Of a stretch of DNA of 15,502 nucleotides, positions 9,253 to 15,502 are shown one piece after another. The translations under genes and the position numbers were made by a program. Source of the stretch: Labilithrix sp. (GTDB lineage Bacteria > Myxococcota > Polyangia > Polyangiales > Polyangiaceae); NCBI GenBank assembly GCA_028287035.1, contig JAQBQL010000171.1, positions 1 to 15,502 on the forward strand. Reading direction: 5' to 3'. The notes under the pieces were generated by a model that saw only the letters and a program-made list of their open reading frames with translations, was not told the origin of the DNA and searched no databases. Position 1 is the stretch's first letter. Each line of letters begins with the position of its first letter.

Positions 9253-9954
9253 CTACCCGCGGTCGAAGAAGCCGTAGCGCGCGAGGCAGTAGACGGCGCG
9301 GAAGGCGTCCTTCAGGCCGATCTTCTTGCCCTCCGCGTACGTCCGGCCCTTGTACGTGATGGGCACCTCGTACACGCGGACGTCGCCGCGGCGAGCCATC
9401 TTCACGGTGACCTCGGGCTCGAAGCCGAACCGGTCCTCCTTGAGCGTGATGTCCTTCAGCACCTCGGCGCGGAAGGCCTTGTAACAGGTCTCCATGTCCG
9501 TGAGGTTGAGGTCCGTGATCATGTTCGAGGCGGTCGTCAGCATCGCGTTGCCGACCGAGTGCCAGAAGTAGAGGACGCGGTGCGGGCCGCCGAGGAAGCG
9601 CGATCCGTAGACGACGTCCGCGTCGCCATCGAGGATCGGCTTCACGACCGTGGGGATGTCGCACGGGTCGTACTCGAGGTCGGCGTCCTGGACGATGATG
9701 ATGCCGCCCTCCGCCTCCTCGAAGCCGCGCCGGAGCGCTGCGCCCTTGCCCCGGTTCCGGTCCTGGTAGAAGACGCGCACGCCGGGGAGCTTCTCGACCT
9801 CGCTCCTGAGCACGTCGCGGGTGCCGTCGGTGGAGCCGTCGTCGACGAGGACGACCTCCTTCTTGAACGGCGCGTCGAGCACGCGCTTGACGGACGCGAG
9901 GATGGTGCGCTGCTCGTTGAAACAGGGCATCACGACGGAGACGAGGTCGTTCAT
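9253..9954 (-). CDS. GT2 glycosyltransferase, dolichyl/polyprenyl-phosphate sugar synthase type
   Basis: 233 residues, the length of a GT-A domain with no membrane helices. The nucleotide-binding VDDGSTDGT is at 37-45, the metal-binding QDADLEYDP at 89-97 (D90, D92), and GSRF at 117-120. DMETCYKAFR (153-162) and YKGRTYAEGKKI (201-212) are typical of the DPM1-like subgroup. Known members move mannose or glucose from GDP- or UDP-sugar onto dolichyl- or undecaprenyl-phosphate at the cytoplasmic face. Sugar choice cannot be read here. The absence of the two C-terminal membrane helices of GtrB/ArnC-type enzymes means it must reach the lipid peripherally or through its membrane partners. The ATG at 9954 directly precedes the conserved first strand. 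First gene of the minus-strand operon; the 112 nt to the tRNA hold its promoter. Confidence 0.92.
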   Translation of the reverse strand: MNDLVSVVMPCFNEQRTILASVKRVLDAPFKKEVVLVDDGSTDGTRDVLRSEVEKLPGVRVFYQDRNRGKGAALRRGFEEAEGGIIIVQDADLEYDPCDIPTVVKPILDGDADVVYGSRFLGGPHRVLYFWHSVGNAMLTTASNMITDLNLTDMETCYKAFRAEVLKDITLKEDRFGFEPEVTVKMARRGDVRVYEVPITYKGRTYAEGKKIGLKDAFRAVYCLARYGFFDRG

Positions 9955-9979
9955 CGGCGGGCTCGCCTCATACTCGGGC

Positions 9980-10023
9980 CCTGGTTTCCAGGCAAGGACG
10001 GGCAGGGCTTGCCGGCGGCTTGC
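9980..10023. repeat. Small inverted and direct repeats upstream of the tRNA gene
   Basis: CCTGG-TTT-CCAGG (9980-9992) is a short hairpin-capable inverted repeat. GGCAAG (9991-9996) is complementary to CTTGCC (10008-10013) across an 11-nt gap. GGCTTGC occurs at 10006-10012 and again at 10017-10023, exactly 11 bp apart, with the second copy overlapping the candidate -35 of the tRNA promoter. This could be an operator between divergent transcripts, or chance in G/C-rich DNA. Confidence 0.3.
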
Positions 10024-10049
10024 TCGGTCGGCCCTCGGTAGGGTAATCC
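10020..10049 (+). promoter_or_regulatory. Candidate promoter of the tRNA-Arg gene
   Basis: TTGCTC (10020-10025), an 18-nt spacer and TAATCC (10044-10049) form a recognisable sigma-70-like pair. Transcription would start near 10056-10058, about ten bases before the mature tRNA 5' end. A pyrimidine tract with a run of five T (about 10050-10064) lies in between and is unusual for this composition. Confidence 0.45.
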
Positions 10050-10066
10050 TTCGTCTCTTTTTCCAG

Positions 10067-10140
10067 GTCTCCGTAGCTCAGCTGGATAGAGCAATCGTTT
10101 CCTAAACGATAGGTCGCAGGTCCGAGTCCTGCCGGAGACG
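10067..10140 (+). tRNA. tRNA-Arg, anticodon CCU
   Basis: A complete cloverleaf is visible. Acceptor GTCTCCG (10067-10073) pairs with CGGAGAC (10133-10139). D stem GCTC (10076-10079) pairs with GAGC (10089-10092). Anticodon stem ATCGT (10094-10098) pairs with ACGAT (10106-10110) around loop TTCCTAA, with anticodon CCT at 10101-10103. T stem GCAGG (10116-10120) pairs with CCTGC (10128-10132). The discriminator is G10140. CCA is not encoded. It reads AGG, a rare codon in such a genome. Confidence 0.97.
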
Positions 10141-10176
10141 CCGCCCTCGCAACCCGAACGCTCCCGGCCAGCCGCC

Positions 10177-11793
10177 ATGCTCCAGCCCGCCGCGCGAAGG
10201 CTCGCCGCCGCCGCTCTCGTCGCGGCGGCGTGCGTGCTCGCGCCGGCGCTGGCCCGCGCCCAGGCCCTGAAGACCTGGGGCAGCGACCCCGCCGAGGCAG
10301 CTCCCCCGGGGGACCGCGCCGGCGCCCCTCCGCCTCCGCCGCCTCCCTCGGTCGATGCGCCTCCGCCCCCGCCTCCGGCCGAACGAGAGGGGCCCCCGGC
10401 GATGGTCCGCGCACCCGGCCGCGTCGGCCTCCGCTACGCGCTGGAGGGCGTGGAGATCCGCGGCAACACGACGACGCTCGCCCGCGTCATCCAGCGCTTC
10501 GTGCCGTTCCACGCCGGCGACACGCTCGACGTCGACGACAAGGAGCTCCAGCTCACGCGCTTCCGCCTGCTCGGCACGGGCTTCTTCCGCGACGTGCAGC
10601 TCTCGCTCCGCCGCGGCACGAAGCGCGGCTACGTCGTGCTCCAGGTCGACGTCGTCGAGCGCAACACGATCGTCGTCAATGACGTGTGGCTGGGGGTCGC
10701 CACCGACGCCGAGCCGGACGGGTCGACGCGGCCGCTCACCGCGTACGGCGGCATCGACGTGTCGGAGACGAACCTCGCCGGCACCGGCGTCGGGCTGGGC
10801 GGCGCCATCGCGCTCGCCGATCGCCAGCTCGCCCTGCGCACGCGCATCAGCGACCCGGACTTCCTCCGCACCTCCTGGACCGCCGAGGCGCAGCTCCTCT
10901 TCAACAACGCGAAGGACTTCTTCGGGAACCGCGACGTGCTCGTCGACGACCCGAAGCAGACCGTCGCCCAGGACTACGCGGTCGCGCGCTACCAGCGCTT
11001 CGGCGGCGTGGTCGGCATCGGTCACGAGGTCGGCAGCGTCGCGACCCGCCTCTTCTTCGACTACCGCCTCGAGAAGATCGACGCGAGCCTGCCCCGCGCC
11101 GCCAGCCATCTCCGCGGCCTCGACGTCGAGCCCATCGACTACGACCTCCGCAATGGCGGGTCGGTGCTGTCCACGCTGAGCGCCACGCTCGTGCACGACA
11201 CGCGAGACGACGCGTTTCTTCCCACGCGCGGCTGGCACGTGCTCGCGCTCGCCGAGGCCTCGCTGACGCCCATCGGCAGCGATTATCCGTACGCAAAGCT
11301 CGTTCTCCGCGGATCGCGTTGGATTCCTCTGCCCTGGGATCACGTCCTACGGATCGAAGGAATCTTCGGCAGCGTGTTCGGTGATGCGCCCCTCTACGAG
11401 AAGTTCTACGTCGGCGACTACACCGACCTGCGGCCCCACCGCGCGCTCGATCTCGCGTTCGACCGCCGGGCGGCGCCGAACTTCTTCGGCACCGCCATCG
11501 CCGAGGTCCGCTACGGCGACTACGCAGCGCGCATCAATGCCGAGTACCGGGTGCCCCTCTACCGCGGCCGGAAATCCATCTACGGCGTCGATGTCTTCGG
11601 CTCGGTGGGCATCTACGCGGTCGCCAACGCGCGCGACATCACGAGCCCCGCGCGTGGCTACACCGGCGCCGCGAAGGTGCCCGCCGACCTCACCTTCAAC
11701 TTCGGCCTGAAGGCCGACACCGCGGCGGGTGGCTTCTCGATCGGCATCGCCAACTTCCTCGGGTTCATCCCGTTGCGATCGGACGCGCAGTGA
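10177..11793 (+). CDS. Omp85/BamA-TamA-like outer-membrane protein with one POTRA domain
   Basis: 538 residues. A signal peptide (1-28, cleavage likely after ARA) is followed by a proline-rich linker with two runs of seven and six prolines (about 50-68). One POTRA-like domain spans about 88-162 (LEGVEIRGNTTT, GTGFFRDVQLSL, YVVLQVDVVERN). The rest (about 185-538) is a surface-antigen/D15-type beta barrel with HDTRDDAFLPTRGW at 340-353. BamA-type proteins insert beta-barrel proteins or move substrates across the outer membrane; BamA itself has five POTRAs, so this is an accessory or specialised member. The region expected to carry the VRGF/Y motif reads YVGDYTDLRPH (411-421), so the RG(F/Y) core is altered. 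It starts 36 nt after the tRNA, with no Shine-Dalgarno and no terminator between. Its stop overlaps the next GTG (GTGA). Confidence 0.9.
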   Translation: MLQPAARRLAAAALVAAACVLAPALARAQALKTWGSDPAEAAPPGDRAGAPPPPPPPSVDAPPPPPPAEREGPPAMVRAPGRVGLRYALEGVEIRGNTTTLARVIQRFVPFHAGDTLDVDDKELQLTRFRLLGTGFFRDVQLSLRRGTKRGYVVLQVDVVERNTIVVNDVWLGVATDAEPDGSTRPLTAYGGIDVSETNLAGTGVGLGGAIALADRQLALRTRISDPDFLRTSWTAEAQLLFNNAKDFFGNRDVLVDDPKQTVAQDYAVARYQRFGGVVGIGHEVGSVATRLFFDYRLEKIDASLPRAASHLRGLDVEPIDYDLRNGGSVLSTLSATLVHDTRDDAFLPTRGWHVLALAEASLTPIGSDYPYAKLVLRGSRWIPLPWDHVLRIEGIFGSVFGDAPLYEKFYVGDYTDLRPHRALDLAFDRRAAPNFFGTAIAEVRYGDYAARINAEYRVPLYRGRKSIYGVDVFGSVGIYAVANARDITSPARGYTGAAKVPADLTFNFGLKADTAAGGFSIGIANFLGFIPLRSDAQ

Positions 11794-12467
11794 AGCGGGC
11801 GCGTCTCCTCGTCCTGGTCCTCGCGGCGCTGTCGGCGCTCGTGCCCGCGGGCGCGCTCGCCCAGGCCGAGGCGCCGCCCGACAAGCCGGCGGAGCTCTCG
11901 CAGCGCCAGGCGACGTACACGTGGGAGAAGCAGGACCGGGGCCCCGATCTCCTGCAGGCGAGCTTCAGCTACGTCGACGTCGTCGACAGCGGCGTCCGTC
12001 AGAAGCTCGCGAGCGGCCTGCAGAGCGTCGTCGTGATGCGCGCGTACGTCCTCCGCGAAGGCGAGGCGAACCCCGTCGCGCTCGCAGCAAGGACGTGCCG
12101 CATCGCGTACGATCTGTGGGACGAGGTCTACCGCCTCAAGATCTCCGGGCCCGGCGGCGAGCGCGACACGGCCGCCCTCAACGTGGAGGGCGTCCTCCGC
12201 CAGTGCTTCGAGATCCGGCGGATGCCGCTCGGGGACCGGTCGATCTTCACCCCGGGCAAGGCGCACTTCCTCGGCGTGATCGTCGAGGTGAACCCGGTGA
12301 ACGCGCAGATGGTCGAGCAGATGCGCAAGTGGGTCTCCCGCCCCGCCGGCTCCACCGGGATCGGCCCGGGGGATGCGCTCTTCGGATCGTTCGTGGGCCT
12401 CTTCGTGCGGCAGCTCGGCACCGCCGATCGCACCCTCCGGTTCCGGACGCAGCCGCTGACGCCCTGA
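11790..12467 (+). CDS. Exported protein of unknown function (possible DUF4390-like)
   Basis: 225 residues from a GTG overlapping the Omp85 stop by four bases. Residues 1-24 are a clear signal peptide (charged start, hydrophobic core, ALA before QAEAPP). The mature part alternates beta-like segments: LLQASFSYVDVVDSGVRQKL, SGLQSVVVMRAYVLREG, ARTCRIAYDLWDEVYRLKI, and a C-terminal LGTADRTLRFRTQPL. The order of these segments and the YDLWDEVYR stretch recall DUF4390 periplasmic proteins, but I am not certain. Translational coupling to the Omp85 gene suggests the two act together at the outer membrane or in the periplasm. No catalytic motif is visible. Two cysteines (in ARTCR and RQCFE) could form a disulfide. 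Confidence 0.78.
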   Translation: MKRARLLVLVLAALSALVPAGALAQAEAPPDKPAELSQRQATYTWEKQDRGPDLLQASFSYVDVVDSGVRQKLASGLQSVVVMRAYVLREGEANPVALAARTCRIAYDLWDEVYRLKISGPGGERDTAALNVEGVLRQCFEIRRMPLGDRSIFTPGKAHFLGVIVEVNPVNAQMVEQMRKWVSRPAGSTGIGPGDALFGSFVGLFVRQLGTADRTLRFRTQPLTP

Positions 12468-12492
12468 AGTGGCCGTGCCGCGTCCCATCGCC

Positions 12493-12498
12493 TAGAGT
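12493..12498 (+). promoter_or_regulatory. -10-like TAGAGT box for a leaderless ATG
   Basis: TAGAGT ends exactly 6 nt before the ATG at 12505, so the expected transcription start coincides with the A of the start codon. The 37-nt gap after the previous gene has no Shine-Dalgarno. This gives the transpeptidase gene its own promoter, separate from the Omp85 pair. No clear -35 is seen. Confidence 0.42.
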
Positions 12499-12504
12499 GA
12501 GCTC

Positions 12505-13026
12505 ATGAACCGCGTTTCACGTGCCCTGGTGGCGCTGGCGGCTCTGGGTGGCCTGTCGCTGATCGGCGCAGGCGCGGCCCCGCCGCAGGCCCGCATCACG
12601 CGCGTCCACGTCGACAAGAGCTCGCGGACCATGAAGCTCTACGACGGCGACGCGGTCGCCGCGACGTACACGGTCGCGGTGGGGAAGGGCGGCCTCGGCC
12701 CCAAGCTGCGCGAGGGCGACCTCGTCACCCCGGTCGGCAAGTACCACGTCGTGAAGCACCTGCCTTCGCACCTCCGCATCTTCATGCAGCTCGACTACCC
12801 GAACGCCGACGACCGCGCGCGCTTCGAGGAGGCCAAGAAGCGCGGCGAGATCCCGAAGAACGCGAGCATCGGCGGCGACATCGGCATCCACGGCGAGCCG
12901 CCCGAGGCAAAGCCGTTCAAGAAGGCCGAGTACCTGAGCCACGGCTGCGTGGTCGTGGAAGACGCGGAGATCGACCAGATCGCGCGCATGGTGCCGGACG
13001 GCACGCTCGTCGAGATCGAGGACTGA
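12505..13026 (+). CDS. Periplasmic L,D-transpeptidase (YkuD fold), YafK-like
   Basis: 173 residues with an N-terminal signal segment (1-24). The YkuD domain runs from about 31 to 171: strand ITRVHVDKSSRTMKLYDG, TPVGKYHV (75-82), IGIHG (126-130, H129) and SHGCVVVEDAEID (145-157) with nucleophile C148. L,D-transpeptidases use this cysteine to join or cut meso-diaminopimelate links in peptidoglycan or lipoprotein attachments. After the cysteine the usual Arg/Asn is absent (GCVVVED), as in the YafK group (GCIAVTNEE-type). E. coli YafK (DpaA) removes Lpp from peptidoglycan rather than making links, so a hydrolase is possible. The start is set by the TAGAGT box and the signal peptide. It ends 9 nt from the convergent kinase gene. 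Confidence 0.9.
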   Translation: MNRVSRALVALAALGGLSLIGAGAAPPQARITRVHVDKSSRTMKLYDGDAVAATYTVAVGKGGLGPKLREGDLVTPVGKYHVVKHLPSHLRIFMQLDYPNADDRARFEEAKKRGEIPKNASIGGDIGIHGEPPEAKPFKKAEYLSHGCVVVEDAEIDQIARMVPDGTLVEIED

Positions 13027-13035
13027 CCGTCCGCC

Positions 13036-15102
13036 TCAGGAGGCCGGCCGCGCGTCCAGGACCTCGCGCACCTTCGCGGCGAGGACGTCGGCCGTGAACG
13101 GCTTCTGCACGAACGCGACGCTGCCCGTCAGTACGCCGAGCCGCACCACCGCGTCGTCGGTGTAGCCGGACATGAAGACGACCTTCATGTCGGGACGCGC
13201 CTCCCGCAGGCGCCTCGCGAGCTCGGGCCCGCCCATCTGCGGCATGACCACGTCCGACAGGAGCAGGTCGATGGGCTGCGCGTGCTCGGTGCAGATGCGC
13301 GTCGCCTCGGCGGGATCGCGCGCGTCGAGCACCACGTAGCCGCGCTGGGCGAGGATCGCACGGGCGACCGCGCGCACCTGGTCCTCGTCCTCGACGAGGA
13401 GGATGGTCTCGGTCCCGCGGAGGCTCCGCGGCGGTAGCCGGTCCGCGCTGCTGGTCGCGCCGTCGCTCGGCTCCTCGGCGCGCGGGAGGAACACGGTGAA
13501 GCGCGAGCCGATGCCGACCTCGCTGTGGACGTCGACCGTCCCGCCGCTCTGCTGGACGATGCCGAAGACGGTCGAGAGCCCGAGCCCGGTGCCGCGTCCT
13601 CGCTCCTTCGTCGTGAAGAAGGGCTCGAAGATGCGGGCGCGCGTCTCCTCGGTCATGCCGACGCCCGTGTCGGTCACCGAGACCGACACGAGGCGCTCGC
13701 CGCCGCGCTCCACGTCCGCGGTGCGCACCGTGATCTTGCCGCCGTCCCGGAGCGCGTCGCGCGCGTTGACGATGAGGTTCACGAGCACGCGCTCGAAGCT
13801 CCCGGGATCGACGCGCACCTTCCCGAGCTGCGGCGCGAGGATCGACACGAGCTCCACGTTCTCGCCCACGATCCGTCTCGCGAGCCGGTCGACGCCGCGC
13901 AGCAGCTCGTTCAGGTCGAGCACGCGCGGCGCGAGCACCTGCTTGCTGCTGAACATGAGCAGCTGACGCGCGAGGTCGGCGGCGCTCTGCGCGGCGATGC
14001 GGATCTCCTCCACGTCGTCCCGCATCGGATCGTCTTCCCGGAGGTCCCCGCGGATCAGATCGGCATAGCTGAGGATGACGCAGAGCACGTTGTTGAAGTC
14101 GTGCGCGATGCCGCCGGCGAGCACGCCGATCGCGTCGAGCTTCTGCATCTGCCGGAGCTCCTCCTGATGGCGATCGCGTTCGGTGACGTCGGTGAGGATG
14201 GCGAGCCGCGCCGGCAGCCCGTGGAAGGTCATCGGGCGCGAGGTCCCCTCGATCTTGATGATCGATCCGTCCTTGCGGCGATGCCGTCGGGCCGTGCGGA
14301 CGTCGTGCGGCGCTTCCGAGTGGCGCTGCGTGCTTTGGTCGGGCGGGTCACCGGGGAGGCGCAGGTCGGCGATCGAGAGCTGGAGCAGCTCGTCCTTCGC
14401 GTAGCCGTACAGCTCGCAGGCCGCGGCGTTGGCGGCGAGGATCCGGAACGACGCGACCTCGTGGATCACCATCGGGCAGGGGCTCGTCTCGAAGACGAGC
14501 TCGTACAGCTCCGACGTCGAACGGGTCTCGGCGAGTGCCCGCGCGTTCGAGATCGCGAGCGCCGCGTGGTCGCCCAGGTTTCGCGCCAGCTCCACGTCGT
14601 TCTCGTCGAACGGGGGCGCGCCGGGCAGACACCGCTGCAGGATGAGCACGCCTCGCGCCGCGCCGTGCGCCCACAGCGGCACGATCAGAAGGCTGTGGAC
14701 GCCCGCCGCCGCGAGCGCCTGGAGGTAGGGGGCGAGGTAGCTCTCGCTCGGCGCCGGCGCCGTCACCACGGGAATGCAGAGCGGCGTGTGGAGCGTGAGC
14801 ACCCGCTCGAGCGGCGGTAGCGACGCGAGCGGGAACGGATAGGCCAGGAGCGGGGTACGGATCTTCTCCGCGACCTCCTCGTTCACCGATGCGTCGGCGC
14901 CGAGCAGGACCATCTTCGTCTGCTCGTCGAAGAGCAGCACCCGGCAGCTGTCCGCGACGGCGCCGCTGACGCGGTCGGCGACGACCTGGAGGAGCCGCTC
15001 GAGATCACCGGTGGCGTCGGCGAACGCGTGCATCACGCTGGAGAGGACGCGCAGGCGCGCATCGCTCTCACGGCCCACGTCGCGTCCCGCCTTCTCCGCC
15101 AA
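13036..15102 (-). CDS. Hybrid sensor histidine kinase with C-terminal receiver (GAF-PAS-HisKA-HATPase-REC)
   Basis: 688 residues, cytoplasmic, with no membrane helices. Domains in order: GAF about 20-190, PAS about 200-310, HisKA with phospho-acceptor H334 in GGIAHDFNN, HATPase about 425-540 (N446 in NLIVNARDAL, G1 DTGVGM at 478-483, G2 GRGTGLGLS at 502-510), a linker, then REC about 566-685. REC has the acidic pair E571/D572, phospho-acceptor D617 in LLSDVVMPQMGG, S645 and K667. It should autophosphorylate on H334 and pass phosphate to D617; the signal may be small-molecule or redox through GAF/PAS. No output regulator is adjacent, so a downstream partner must be elsewhere. The start is TTG at 15102, with AGAGGAG seven bases upstream; the next ATG (residue 24) would cut the helix before GAF. 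Confidence 0.95.
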   Translation of the reverse strand: MAEKAGRDVGRESDARLRVLSSVMHAFADATGDLERLLQVVADRVSGAVADSCRVLLFDEQTKMVLLGADASVNEEVAEKIRTPLLAYPFPLASLPPLERVLTLHTPLCIPVVTAPAPSESYLAPYLQALAAAGVHSLLIVPLWAHGAARGVLILQRCLPGAPPFDENDVELARNLGDHAALAISNARALAETRSTSELYELVFETSPCPMVIHEVASFRILAANAAACELYGYAKDELLQLSIADLRLPGDPPDQSTQRHSEAPHDVRTARRHRRKDGSIIKIEGTSRPMTFHGLPARLAILTDVTERDRHQEELRQMQKLDAIGVLAGGIAHDFNNVLCVILSYADLIRGDLREDDPMRDDVEEIRIAAQSAADLARQLLMFSSKQVLAPRVLDLNELLRGVDRLARRIVGENVELVSILAPQLGKVRVDPGSFERVLVNLIVNARDALRDGGKITVRTADVERGGERLVSVSVTDTGVGMTEETRARIFEPFFTTKERGRGTGLGLSTVFGIVQQSGGTVDVHSEVGIGSRFTVFLPRAEEPSDGATSSADRLPPRSLRGTETILLVEDEDQVRAVARAILAQRGYVVLDARDPAEATRICTEHAQPIDLLLSDVVMPQMGGPELARRLREARPDMKVVFMSGYTDDAVVRLGVLTGSVAFVQKPFTADVLAAKVREVLDARPAS

Positions 15103-15135
15103 CCTCCGACTCCTCTCCGACCGTCCAGAAGAGTA
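15103..15135 (-). promoter_or_regulatory. Short promoter/leader of the hybrid kinase gene
   Basis: On the minus strand TACTCT (15135 to 15130) lies immediately after the stop of the upstream gene, then about 20 nt of leader with AGAGGAG seven bases before the TTG. The spacing suits a short leader with a real ribosome site, unlike the leaderless starts elsewhere in the window. No -35 match is visible. Confidence 0.35.
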
Positions 15136-15137
15136 CG

Positions 15138-15502
15138 TCAGACGCCTTCTCGGCGCGCGACTTTCCCGAGCGCGGCGAAGGCCGGGGTCTCGAGGATGCG
15201 GCGCACCTCGCGGGTCGGGCAGCCGAGCCAGCTCGCGACCTCCGCGTCGCGCAGGGCCGTTGCCTCGGGCGCGTCCGCGACGTCGCCTTCCGTGAGCCGA
15301 GCCGCGGCGACCCGGCCGGCAACGCGCTCGGCGACGTCGGCGCGGATCGCTCGACCCGCGAAGACCGGGAAGCCGACCGACTCGTGCGCGCGCGCGGGGA
15401 TGCCGCGTCCCGCCGGGTAGGACACGGCGCCTCCGGCGGGCGGCCGGAGCGCGCGGCCGGCCCCGTACCAGGCGGTCGCGAGGGCGACCCGGGCCGCGAT
15501 CG
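15138..15502 (-). CDS. Unidentified protein, C-terminal part (5' end beyond window)
   Basis: The minus-strand frame is open from the right edge to TGA at 15140-15138, about 120 residues, with almost every codon ending in G or C. I recognise no family. The tail contains a helix-turn-helix-like stretch, DAEVASWLGCPTREVRRILE, resembling a small DNA-binding or recognition helix pair; this is a weak impression. GTG at 15425 has GGAGG four bases upstream and could be an internal or true start giving 95 residues. It ends 35 nt before the kinase start on the same strand, so the two might share a transcript. Confidence 0.55.
   Translation of the reverse strand, partial: IAARVALATAWYGAGRALRPPAGGAVSYPAGRGIPARAHESVGFPVFAGRAIRADVAERVAGRVAAARLTEGDVADAPEATALRDAEVASWLGCPTREVRRILETPAFAALGKVARREGV

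Noticed and set aside
8053..10041. Plus-strand open frame of over 600 codons antisense to the GT-C and GT2 genes
   Set aside because: It opposes a GT2 with intact catalytic motifs and has no recognisable domain.
9951..10178. Minus-strand open frame across the tRNA reading GRTRTCDLSFRKRLLYPAEL
   Set aside because: This is the antisense translation of the tRNA-Arg gene, a well-known source of false proteins in databases.
13025..13060. GCCTC-AG-GAGGC inverted repeat between transpeptidase and kinase as a terminator
   Set aside because: The loop is only two bases, there is no T tract, and it overlaps the kinase stop region; too weak to call.

Overview
The window is about 70% G+C by eye. Nearly every reading frame judged real ends its codons in G or C, and GTG and TTG starts are frequent. 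Polysaccharide and envelope genes, a small cysteine-containing lipoprotein with an acidic Ser/Thr-rich linker, a proline-rich single-POTRA Omp85 protein, a YafK-like L,D-transpeptidase and an orphan hybrid kinase together point to a Gram-negative, myxobacterium-like bacterium (Myxococcota or a neighbouring deltaproteobacterial lineage). That placement is inference; no rRNA or marker gene is present. No mobile element, CRISPR array or phage gene is visible, and the region reads as chromosomal.

Layout. (1) 1-954, minus: SPFH/prohibitin-family protein, cut by the left edge. (2) 1030-5328, plus: a tightly overlapping four-gene operon of two multi-pass GT-C-type membrane proteins, a UDP-glucuronate decarboxylase (UXS) and a KdsC-type phosphatase. 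(3) 5336-6196: a small lipoprotein gene (minus) and a YkgJ-type cysteine-cluster gene (plus), divergent from each other. (4) 6209-9954, minus: a second glycan operon of a DPM-synthase-like GT2 followed by two more GT-C membrane proteins. (5) 10067-13026, plus: tRNA-Arg(CCU), an Omp85/BamA-like outer-membrane protein, an exported protein possibly of DUF4390 type, and a YafK-like L,D-transpeptidase. (6) 13036-15102, minus: hybrid sensor kinase (GAF-PAS-HisKA-HATPase-REC). (7) 15138-15502, minus: C-terminal part of an unidentified protein, cut by the right edge.

How the genes may work together. The GT2 probably makes a polyprenyl-phosphate sugar at the cytoplasmic face, and GT-C proteins are the kind of enzyme that uses such lipid-linked donors at the periplasmic face. 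UXS supplies UDP-xylose and KdsC releases free Kdo for LPS inner core. The two operons, separated by only two small genes, therefore look like one split envelope-glycan locus. The Omp85 protein, the exported protein and the L,D-transpeptidase add an outer-membrane/cell-wall block.

The least ordinary features are the pairing of four different GT-C proteins with one GT2 and a UXS; TAnnnT boxes close to several starts that suggest leaderless or short-leader transcripts; an Omp85 protein with one POTRA domain, a polyproline linker and an altered lid-loop motif, starting 36 nt after a tRNA; and three convergent gene ends only 7-12 nt apart. I found no clear evidence for a wholly new system. The split glycan locus is the best candidate for follow-up.
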